Position numbers and translations under genes: made by a program. This document shows, piece after piece, positions 6,586-13,948 of a stretch of 16,932 bases of DNA (within the stretch, counting starts at the first letter, position 1; every line of letters starts with the position of its first letter). Source of the stretch: Sulfurimonas sp. GTDB taxonomy: Bacteria > Campylobacterota > Campylobacteria > Campylobacterales > Sulfurimonadaceae. The DNA is taken from NCBI GenBank assembly GCA_026987995.1, contig JALSMC010000138.1, positions 1 through 16,932 of the forward strand. Direction: 5' to 3'. A model generated the notes under the pieces. That model had not been told where the DNA came from, made no database searches, and worked only from the letters and a program-made list of their open reading frames with translations.

Positions 6586-8383
6586 CAAAAACCTCCAAGA
6601 ATTTTGATATTCTTCTTCTCTTTACTCCACCCCAAGGCATTGTTCTTTGAAGAGGATATGTTACATACAGAAATCTTTTCGCTCTTGTAAATGCAACATA
6701 TAAATTGTTTTTTTCTTGCTTCAAGTCAACTCCCCCTTTTTGAACAGCTCTATAGTCTGGAAAGGTTTCATGATCCATACCAATTAGAAAAACAATATCA
6801 AATTCTTGTCCTTTCATTGTATGAACTGTACTAAGGGTAATACCCTTATGTTGTGTAAGAGTATGTGTTTGTCCCAATGCCATAGCATTTTTAAATTGAT
6901 GTAGAGACTTCTTATCTGTACTTTTTGCATAGTTAAGCCAATGCTTGACAAGTTCATCTATATCATGATAGAACATACTTTTTTCATCTTCATCAGTAAG
7001 GGTGATATTATCCCGAAAAGTTTCAAATAGTTTTTTCAAATTACTACCATCATCTTTAAGACTAGTTGTTATATCTAATATTTGTTTTACATCTTCATCA
7101 ATGATTTCATTGTTTGGATTCACTAAATTATCTAATCGTTCTCTATGTAAAATATCTTGAGGATTTATTCTAATACGAAAAGCCAAATCAAAGATTTTCA
7201 TTAATTTAGATTCAAACTTAACTGCCCCAGGAGTCATCTTGTAATTAAAAGGGATACCTGCTTCTTTCAGAGCTTTTTCTAATGGGTTAAATACATATTT
7301 ATTTCGGGCTAATACAACCATCGTTTCATATGTTATTTTACCTTCTATATCATCTTCAGACTGTTTTTTAATAAGCTTATGAATTCTCTTTATCACACAT
7401 TGAGCTTCTTCATTCTCATCTTCACATGATTTTAATTTAAACTTTCCCTCCAATGCCATAATAGAAGTATTTTTACTTTTTGGCAAAATCTTATTTGCTG
7501 CATCTAGCACAGCTTTTGAAGAACGATAGTTTTCACTTAACTCAAAAACTTTGGGACTAAAATCTTTAGCAAATTCTTTATCCATATAATCTGAAGATGA
7601 ACCTGTAAAATGAAAGATAGACTGATTAGGATCACCTACCATCATTACATTTTTATGTTCAGCATTATTTGTAAGTGCTAGTAGTAGCTTATATTGTGCA
7701 TTATTTAAATCTTGAGCTTCATCAATACATATAGTGTGAAAACCTCTACGATATAGTGAAGATATCTGGGGATAGTTGATAAATAATTTATATGTTAACA
7801 ACAATAAATCATCAAAGTCTATTGCATTTTGGGATCGTAATATATCTTGATAGTTTTGATACAGAAGCACCATATCCTCATTATTTGTATGTTTAATAAG
7901 CTCCTCATCAGGAATAAGTTCTCTTTTAACTTTAGCAATAAAATCAAGGGTGTTGTAACGATATAAATTTTTATCTTTAGAACTCTTTTCTTTATATTGC
8001 TGTGAATAAGTTGGTGTTTGATTTATTGCTTGTTCAATAAGTTCTAGTCTATCACTATCATTTTCAAAAATATGTGGCATTTTAGATAAGCCTATTGAGC
8101 TACCATGATTTTCTAATACATACCGACAAAACCCATGAAATGTACCAATAAATAAACGACTTTTAATATCAGAAGTCTCTGTAAGTCTAGTTCTGATTTC
8201 CTCACCAGCTTTATTTGTAAAAGTTAAAGCCAGAATCTTCTTTTTTGTTTTCGTAAGCAAATGTCTAATCCGTTCAGTCAATACACGAGTTTTACCACTT
8301 CCTGCACTAGCTTTAACATAGATTGGACCATCTTCTGCAAAGACTATTTCTTTTTGCTTTTCAGATAAATTAATTGTTTCCAT
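6578..8383 (-). CDS. gajB: GajB-like UvrD/Rep superfamily I helicase (Gabija)
   Basis: This 601-residue protein is an ATP-dependent helicase of the UvrD/PcrA group, the expected partner of the OLD nuclease encoded just upstream in Gabija defence. The full motif set is present: Q-motif LSEKQKEIV (6-14), Walker A ASAGSGKT (25-32), motif Ia LALTFTNKAGEEI (51-63), Walker B DEAQD (221-225), motif III GDPNQSIFHFTGS (250-262), motif IV ENYRSS (284-289), motif V TVHTMKGQEFDIVFLIG (519-535) and motif VI LYVAFTRAKR (561-570). It is about 100 residues longer than the Bacillus cereus GajB I recall (494), so a generic UvrD-like helicase fused into a Gabija-type pair is possible. The ATG shares a base with the gajA stop (TAATG), with GAGGAG just upstream, so the two are translated together. 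A stand-alone repair helicase is unlikely given this coupling. Confidence 0.9.
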   Translation of the reverse strand: METINLSEKQKEIVFAEDGPIYVKASAGSGKTRVLTERIRHLLTKTKKKILALTFTNKAGEEIRTRLTETSDIKSRLFIGTFHGFCRYVLENHGSSIGLSKMPHIFENDSDRLELIEQAINQTPTYSQQYKEKSSKDKNLYRYNTLDFIAKVKRELIPDEELIKHTNNEDMVLLYQNYQDILRSQNAIDFDDLLLLTYKLFINYPQISSLYRRGFHTICIDEAQDLNNAQYKLLLALTNNAEHKNVMMVGDPNQSIFHFTGSSSDYMDKEFAKDFSPKVFELSENYRSSKAVLDAANKILPKSKNTSIMALEGKFKLKSCEDENEEAQCVIKRIHKLIKKQSEDDIEGKITYETMVVLARNKYVFNPLEKALKEAGIPFNYKMTPGAVKFESKLMKIFDLAFRIRINPQDILHRERLDNLVNPNNEIIDEDVKQILDITTSLKDDGSNLKKLFETFRDNITLTDEDEKSMFYHDIDELVKHWLNYAKSTDKKSLHQFKNAMALGQTHTLTQHKGITLSTVHTMKGQEFDIVFLIGMDHETFPDYRAVQKGGVDLKQEKNNLYVAFTRAKRFLYVTYPLQRTMPWGGVKRRRISKFLEVFDD

Positions 8384-10236
8384 TATGCTGGCTCCTCAAT
8401 ATTTAATACATTTTTTATCTTCGCAAAAAGATTTCTAATTAATTGTGGTAACTCATTAGCACTTGCAACTATAGTTTCAGCTATTACTGGACCAAACTGT
8501 GTTTTTTGAGATGTCATACAATCATATAGAAAATCTTTAAATCCTTCATCTCCATCATAGTTTCGAAGTATATCTTCATATATATTTTGTTCACAATCGC
8601 TACATGTAGAAGCTGTTTTAATTCTTTTTTGAACAGTTCCATTTTTTTGTAAAAGTTCTTCTTCGAGATATGTAACACTTTCTAATTTTTCAAAAGCTAA
8701 TTTAATCTCTTCTATAAATCCTTCATTTAAAAGATACCTTTCAAAATCCGCTCCATCTTCTAATATAAATATATTTGTAAAAGTCGATAAATCCACTGTA
8801 TCTAACTTATAAACTTTTTTGATATCCTTCTTCAGTTTCTTTACTACAGGTGTTTCTCCATCACTTAAAATTATCCATGGAATTTTCAAATACTCAGCAA
8901 AGCGAATAAACGGCAAATAGTTTCCATAGCCTCCAACACCAACAAAATCAACTCCTAATTCAACTGATGTTTTTCCAAAATACTTATCAAAAAATATTGG
9001 CAAGGCTTGCTCTTCTGTTTCACCTTCAAATAGCACCAAGCACTTAGAAAAGAAAATTTCACCTCGTGTGTTAATAACTTGTCTGTTTATTTTTCGTAAA
9101 TCTTCTTTACTTAATTCATCAACATTTATCTGTCCACACTCTACAATTTCATTTTTATAAAAGTTTCTAACCTCTTCAATTTTAGCAGTTGCAGCAATAT
9201 ATGGTGAATGAGTTGATATTATTTTTTGACCTACAATATCATTGATTTGCGAATATAGTTTCTTTTGTGCATTAGGATGTAAATGTGATTCAGGCTCTTC
9301 TACTGCTACAATAGGAAAAAATACAGCATCATTTTGTTCAGAGTTAATTTTAAAAAATTCCACAAATGCCTTAAGAGTTAAGAGCGATGACCAACTTCTA
9401 GTACCCATTCCATGATACTCCATTAAAAAGCTATCCTCATTATCTCCATAACTAATAGTGAGACCTTTGCCTAAATCTCTTATTTTTTTAGTAAAAGGAG
9501 TTATTTCTACACCACCATTGGTAGAGTCCATAGCAGAATTTAATTCGGTCAAAGCAGTTTTAATTATTTTTAATATCTCACTTTTTTCTACTGCTGATTG
9601 ATTAAGTGATTCTATTTTCTCTTCTATCTCTGCAATATCTTCAGTACTATATTCTATTTTTGAAAGCATTTTTCCAATATAAGAGCTTTTTAGTTTAATA
9701 TCTTCTAAGATATCTCTTTGTGCATCCATATAAAAAAATGGTATCTCATCAAATCTAAAAGATGTCTCATTGCCATTATCAAGTTCATACCAATGATGTT
9801 CTGGATCTTCTCCAAATTTCAGTTCAATCCATTCTTGTAAAATATATTGTTTGATTCTTACATTATTTGTAATTGGGTCAATTGAAGCTATGGTTCTCAG
9901 AGGTATATAAGCAGAGTCCTCTGTGAATTTAATTCTAGCATCTGTAAACAATATCTCCCATTCTTCAGAAAAGTTTTTATTTTCATCCGTGTTGTTTGGA
10001 ATTATCATAATATCAACTATTATTTGAGTACCAATTGTATTGCCTTCGATATAAAAATCATCTTGAGATAAAAACTGACGATTTCCTAAAGCAATTTGCA
10101 TAGCTTTTAAAAATGATGTTTTACCTGAATTATTCATACCTGTAAGCACAGTTGTTTGTTCAAGTTCAACTTCAATATTCTTTAAACCTCTAAAACCATT
10201 AACACGAACTGTTTTTATTAAAATAGAATTACTCAT
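8383..10236 (-). CDS. gajA: GajA-like OLD-family endonuclease, ATPase plus TOPRIM (Gabija)
   Basis: OLD-family proteins join an ABC-type ATPase to a TOPRIM nuclease. When paired with a UvrD helicase they form Gabija, where the ATPase senses nucleotides and the TOPRIM domain cuts DNA. In this 617-residue protein the ATPase shows Walker A GMNNSGKTS (33-41), a signature-like region MGTRSWSSLLTLKA (277-290), Walker B IVAVEEPESHLHP (309-321) and the H-switch STHSPYIA (341-348). The TOPRIM part shows LFEGETEEQA (402-411, acidic cluster), ILSDGE (456-461), GADFER (495-500, matching the DLE element of OLD proteins) and QKTQFGP (577-583, the conserved lysine site at K578). All elements look intact. 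A cysteine pair CSDC (545-548) sits in the late TOPRIM region. Length is close to B. cereus GajA (578 as I recall). The start is an ATG ten bases after the pglX stop, with AGAGG overlapping that TAG stop. Confidence 0.92.
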   Translation of the reverse strand: MSNSILIKTVRVNGFRGLKNIEVELEQTTVLTGMNNSGKTSFLKAMQIALGNRQFLSQDDFYIEGNTIGTQIIVDIMIIPNNTDENKNFSEEWEILFTDARIKFTEDSAYIPLRTIASIDPITNNVRIKQYILQEWIELKFGEDPEHHWYELDNGNETSFRFDEIPFFYMDAQRDILEDIKLKSSYIGKMLSKIEYSTEDIAEIEEKIESLNQSAVEKSEILKIIKTALTELNSAMDSTNGGVEITPFTKKIRDLGKGLTISYGDNEDSFLMEYHGMGTRSWSSLLTLKAFVEFFKINSEQNDAVFFPIVAVEEPESHLHPNAQKKLYSQINDIVGQKIISTHSPYIAATAKIEEVRNFYKNEIVECGQINVDELSKEDLRKINRQVINTRGEIFFSKCLVLFEGETEEQALPIFFDKYFGKTSVELGVDFVGVGGYGNYLPFIRFAEYLKIPWIILSDGETPVVKKLKKDIKKVYKLDTVDLSTFTNIFILEDGADFERYLLNEGFIEEIKLAFEKLESVTYLEEELLQKNGTVQKRIKTASTCSDCEQNIYEDILRNYDGDEGFKDFLYDCMTSQKTQFGPVIAETIVASANELPQLIRNLFAKIKNVLNIEEPA

Positions 10237-10246
10237 GATTTATCCT

Positions 10247-13200
10247 CTACCAATCCGCTGCAAGATATTTTTTTAACTGCCCAGCATTGAGCACATCATA
10301 CGCTAACATCTTTTTCTTTTGTAGTGGGGCTATGTTTTTTCCTACTCCGCTGTCTAGGATTGGGTTGTAGCCTTCTTGTAGGAGTTCATCTATTTTTGTT
10401 TTGAACTCTTTTATCTCGGCTAGTTGTTTGTAGATGAGATCTTTTTCGTTTTGAGCTTGGGCTGAGTTGTTGTTAGCTAGGTCGCTTTGTCTGTTTACTA
10501 AGGCTCTTTCTCTGTGTTCTATGTAGACGGACTTTAGTCTGAAAAGGTTATCTCTGCTCCATTTGTAGATGATGATGTAGGCTTCAAAGCCTTTGTGTTC
10601 TCCGCTTGTCAGGTGCCAGATAAATGGGGTTTTTGGTAGGTACATGAAGAGGTTGAGATGATCGCTTAACTCTTTGAAAAAGTAGTTGTTTAGATAGTCG
10701 TTTAGTTTTCTTCCTATGAGGCTGTCAAAAGATGAGAACTGTGCAGAGCTGAAGCCTTTTTCGTGGAACTTATCTTGGATTCTCTCTATAAGGACTTTTT
10801 CTCCTGCGTTTTGTACAAGTGGGATGATGCCGTCTTCATCTTCCATCAGTATCTCTCTGATCATATCTGCTAAAAACTCCATAGCGATAGTATGCATTCG
10901 CTGTTTTGGAAGGGTTTTAGCTTCTTTAAACCAATACCAAACATTGATAGGATTTACTTGATGTCGGATGCAGAACTCTTCTAAGTCGTTGTTGCTTTGA
11001 TAGAGTGAGCCAAACTCAGCTATAACACTCTCTTTGTTTTCAAATTTCTCTTCTGGTAGGTTTTGTATATACTCTTTGATGTTATCAAGTGGAAACGCTG
11101 CTACTTCATCTGCAAGATAAGCTTCTTTAGACTCTTTTTCAACAGGCAATGAACCGATACTCTGCCCCTCTTTTTCAAGCACCATAGCGATGTCGTTTTT
11201 ATTTAACTCATAGATTTTAAAAATCTCTTCGTTGATGATGGCTTCATTAATGAGGATTTGTGTTAAGAGATGATTTTCGTGGTTTAGGTAGTCTGTGATT
11301 CTTTGCTTTATACTACTTTCCTTATTAAAAAGTAGCGGAGATTTCTCAAATTCCTTTTCTATAATACTATAGTTAAGTAGATTCTCTTTTATTTTAATAT
11401 TTTGATTTACTAAATTATCAATTGTTAATTCAATAACTTTTGATGGACTAACAAATGGTATCCTCTGCAAGTCACCTTCTGTAGTATTGACAGTAGGATT
11501 AAAACAATTAATAATATATATTGATAATTTAGAATTAATAAATCCTAATCCATAATTTAGGTTGGCATTTTCTATTGGAATTAATCCAGTTGCTCCTACA
11601 TCAAATATATGATTATCTGGGAAAAACCTATACGATACCCCTTTTGAAGAAGACCTTCCCGAACATGTAATTCCTTTTTGAAAATAGAAATTTTTATTCC
11701 TTAATGTTCCGCCATTGTCTTTTAGTAATTGTCCATTGTTTTCATAATTGACACACAACCAAATATTACCAGCCCACTTATTATATTCTCCACCTTTACA
11801 ATAATTAACCCATTTTTTATTATCTTCAATATAATTTTTTGAAATTGAATTACGATCTATTTCCCACCAAAATCTTAAAAATTTCAAATTATTTGCCGTG
11901 GATAATCCAGAACAAACTTTTAAATATTTATCGAGTACTTCAGTTGTAAACTTCTCCCTAAACTCATCACTAATCCAATAGATAAAAGGGTAAGACTTGA
12001 TGATCTTTAGTTTCTCTTGAGGGAGTGTGTAGTTGTGTTTGTTTGGTATCCCTTGGATGTAGTCGTCTAAAGCTTTTAAAAACTCACCTTTTTTATATTT
12101 TTCTTGTAGATTAGTAGTTAAATTAAAATACAAACCACTATCATCAGATTTTGACTTGGACAACACATAAAAAGTAGCATCAAGTAAAATACCAGGACCA
12201 AATAGATTGACCCTATCAAGACCATAGTCAACCATTACATCTATGTGCGTTTTCTCAATCATAAACTTTCTAACATCTTCAAAAGTTTTTATGAACATAA
12301 AAGTATGTGGATGGATTAATGCTATTTTCCCGTCATCATTAGCAAGTTCATAACATCGTTTTATAAAAGAGCTGTAAAGGTTCGTATGAAATTTATAAGG
12401 CTTTTTATAGTTCGCTTCTATAAATCCCTTCAAATCTTTCCCAAAATCACTACTATCCGTATAAGGTGGATTTGCCGTAGCCACATCATACTTGGTATTT
12501 AAAAGCTTCAAAAAAGTGATGGCATCTTGTGTTTTACACACCATAAAACTATTGCCCTCTTTTTTAGCATACTGAGCCACTGCCTTTTCAAGGTTTTCAA
12601 AAAACCTCTGCTCAAAAGCCTTATACTCTTGCAAGTCTGCGGTACTAAAGAGGTCTGCTCCCTCTCTTTGTATCTTCTCATAGAGAGCTTCTACCTGCAC
12701 TTTGATCTTCTCTTCTATCTTGATAAGTGAGCCAAACTTGTAAGCAAACTTCAAGTCATCCCAGATGCTTTGTATGAGCTGTTTTTGTTGAGAGTCCAGC
12801 TTGGTATCGTCCTCAAAGATGTACCTTACCTCTTCATACTCTGGCAGGTAAAAGTCAGATGAGACAACATTGAAACGCAGACTGCCGATACTTCGTCTTT
12901 TGCGTTTGGCTTTAACAAAGAGTCCAAGCTGTGCCAACTGTATGGCTCTATCGTCCAAGTCCACACCGTGAAGGTTATGCTCGATGATGAGTCGTGGTAT
13001 CTCATCTTCATCATACTCAGCCCCATAGTTCTCTATCTGATCGAGGTAGAGTTCATAAAAAAGGTCATATGCAAAGAGCAGAAAGTTCCCTGAACCCGAA
13101 GCGGGGTCTATGAGCTTTATCTCGGTGAGGGGTTTTCTATCTCGCACTTGCGTTTGTGGGGCATTGGCTATCTTGTGCTTCTCTTTTATCTCAGAGTCAG

Positions 13201-13936
13201 GGTACATCTCTAAGTAGAGCTTACCCAGTGAGTTCTCTACTAAAAACTGCACCACCCAACGAGGGGTATAGACTTGTGACTGTAGTGAAACCTTGTCGTA
13301 CTCTACTTTTTCATTGCTCTCTTTAAAAGCTAGTTTTTTGGCATTGTTATAACTCTCATAGAGCCAACCGAGTATGTCGTCACTCTGCCAAATGTTTGCT
13401 TCTACTTGAGCATCATCTTCTACCGCATTAAAAGCATCTATGATCTCGTTGAGTTCTATCACATAAGGAAGAAGTGCATAGGGGTAGTCTTTATGGTAAA
13501 GGGGGATGTCTTGACTGAGTACATTAAAAGCATCTTTAATGTAGAGACGGATACCTTCTAAATCTTCACTCCGCATAGCGGGATTCTCTTCGAGCCATGC
13601 CTTGTGACCAAACGACCTGTCTCCATGCTCACTCTGCTTGGTGATGATAGGAGGAAAGAGACTGTGTGCTTCCATCACTTTTATGGCTGCTATACGGTTA
13701 AAAAGGGTAAAAGTAAGTTCATCAAGTGCTTTTTCTCTTGCCTCTTCGTAGTTTCCCACTTCATCAATGTGGTTTTGAAGCAGTACATCCAGCTTTTGGC
13801 GTTTGTCGTGAAGTTCCACAGGGATCTTCTCGATCTCCATCATTTTACTTTGCCCGATGCCTAAACGAGCAAACTGCTTGTCAAAGGCTTTATAGGTCAA
13901 CTCTCGTATATGGTCTACATGATCACTTAATTTCAT
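10247..13936 (-). CDS. pglX: PglX, BREX adenine-specific DNA methyltransferase
   Basis: PglX methylates adenine in a non-palindromic site to mark host DNA and sets the specificity of BREX. This 1229-residue, full-length protein shows the N6-adenine methylase motifs: YTPRWVVQFLV (223-233), SAM-binding DPASGSGNF (277-285), acidic HGVDLDDRA (323-331) and catalytic NPPY (489-492). The region after about 500 holds target recognition and has little motif content. No frameshift or stop interrupts it. The ATG follows AAAGGGGC, which overlaps the brxC stop (gap 12 bases). Base composition changes inside the gene: sampled rows are 45-50% GC in parts of the outer thirds and 18-30% between about 11330 and 12000, suggesting an exchanged recognition domain. 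gajA follows ten bases later, marking the start of the accessory cassette. Confidence 0.96.
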   Translation of the reverse strand: MKLSDHVDHIRELTYKAFDKQFARLGIGQSKMMEIEKIPVELHDKRQKLDVLLQNHIDEVGNYEEAREKALDELTFTLFNRIAAIKVMEAHSLFPPIITKQSEHGDRSFGHKAWLEENPAMRSEDLEGIRLYIKDAFNVLSQDIPLYHKDYPYALLPYVIELNEIIDAFNAVEDDAQVEANIWQSDDILGWLYESYNNAKKLAFKESNEKVEYDKVSLQSQVYTPRWVVQFLVENSLGKLYLEMYPDSEIKEKHKIANAPQTQVRDRKPLTEIKLIDPASGSGNFLLFAYDLFYELYLDQIENYGAEYDEDEIPRLIIEHNLHGVDLDDRAIQLAQLGLFVKAKRKRRSIGSLRFNVVSSDFYLPEYEEVRYIFEDDTKLDSQQKQLIQSIWDDLKFAYKFGSLIKIEEKIKVQVEALYEKIQREGADLFSTADLQEYKAFEQRFFENLEKAVAQYAKKEGNSFMVCKTQDAITFLKLLNTKYDVATANPPYTDSSDFGKDLKGFIEANYKKPYKFHTNLYSSFIKRCYELANDDGKIALIHPHTFMFIKTFEDVRKFMIEKTHIDVMVDYGLDRVNLFGPGILLDATFYVLSKSKSDDSGLYFNLTTNLQEKYKKGEFLKALDDYIQGIPNKHNYTLPQEKLKIIKSYPFIYWISDEFREKFTTEVLDKYLKVCSGLSTANNLKFLRFWWEIDRNSISKNYIEDNKKWVNYCKGGEYNKWAGNIWLCVNYENNGQLLKDNGGTLRNKNFYFQKGITCSGRSSSKGVSYRFFPDNHIFDVGATGLIPIENANLNYGLGFINSKLSIYIINCFNPTVNTTEGDLQRIPFVSPSKVIELTIDNLVNQNIKIKENLLNYSIIEKEFEKSPLLFNKESSIKQRITDYLNHENHLLTQILINEAIINEEIFKIYELNKNDIAMVLEKEGQSIGSLPVEKESKEAYLADEVAAFPLDNIKEYIQNLPEEKFENKESVIAEFGSLYQSNNDLEEFCIRHQVNPINVWYWFKEAKTLPKQRMHTIAMEFLADMIREILMEDEDGIIPLVQNAGEKVLIERIQDKFHEKGFSSAQFSSFDSLIGRKLNDYLNNYFFKELSDHLNLFMYLPKTPFIWHLTSGEHKGFEAYIIIYKWSRDNLFRLKSVYIEHRERALVNRQSDLANNNSAQAQNEKDLIYKQLAEIKEFKTKIDELLQEGYNPILDSGVGKNIAPLQKKKMLAYDVLNAGQLKKYLAADW
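11330..12000 (-). other. AT-rich segment of pglX, putative swapped target-recognition region
   Basis: This stretch encodes about residues 646-869 of PglX. Hand counts on 60-base rows give 18% GC at 11341, 22% at 11401, 30% at 11461 and 22% at 11821. Rows in the flanking parts of the same gene give 45% at 10561, 45% at 12601 and 50% at 13081. A milder AT-rich stretch (27-28%) also appears at 12121-12420. The segment lies after the NPPY motif, where PglX and type IIL-like enzymes read DNA. The contrast is seen; recombination of the recognition domain is inference. Confidence 0.5.
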
Positions 13937-13948
13937 TGTATTGCCCCT

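Noticed and set aside
8383..10236. PARIS-type AriA/AriB reading of the ATPase-TOPRIM gene
   Set aside because: PARIS splits ATPase and TOPRIM into two proteins. Here both are in one OLD-type protein followed by a UvrD helicase, which fits Gabija.
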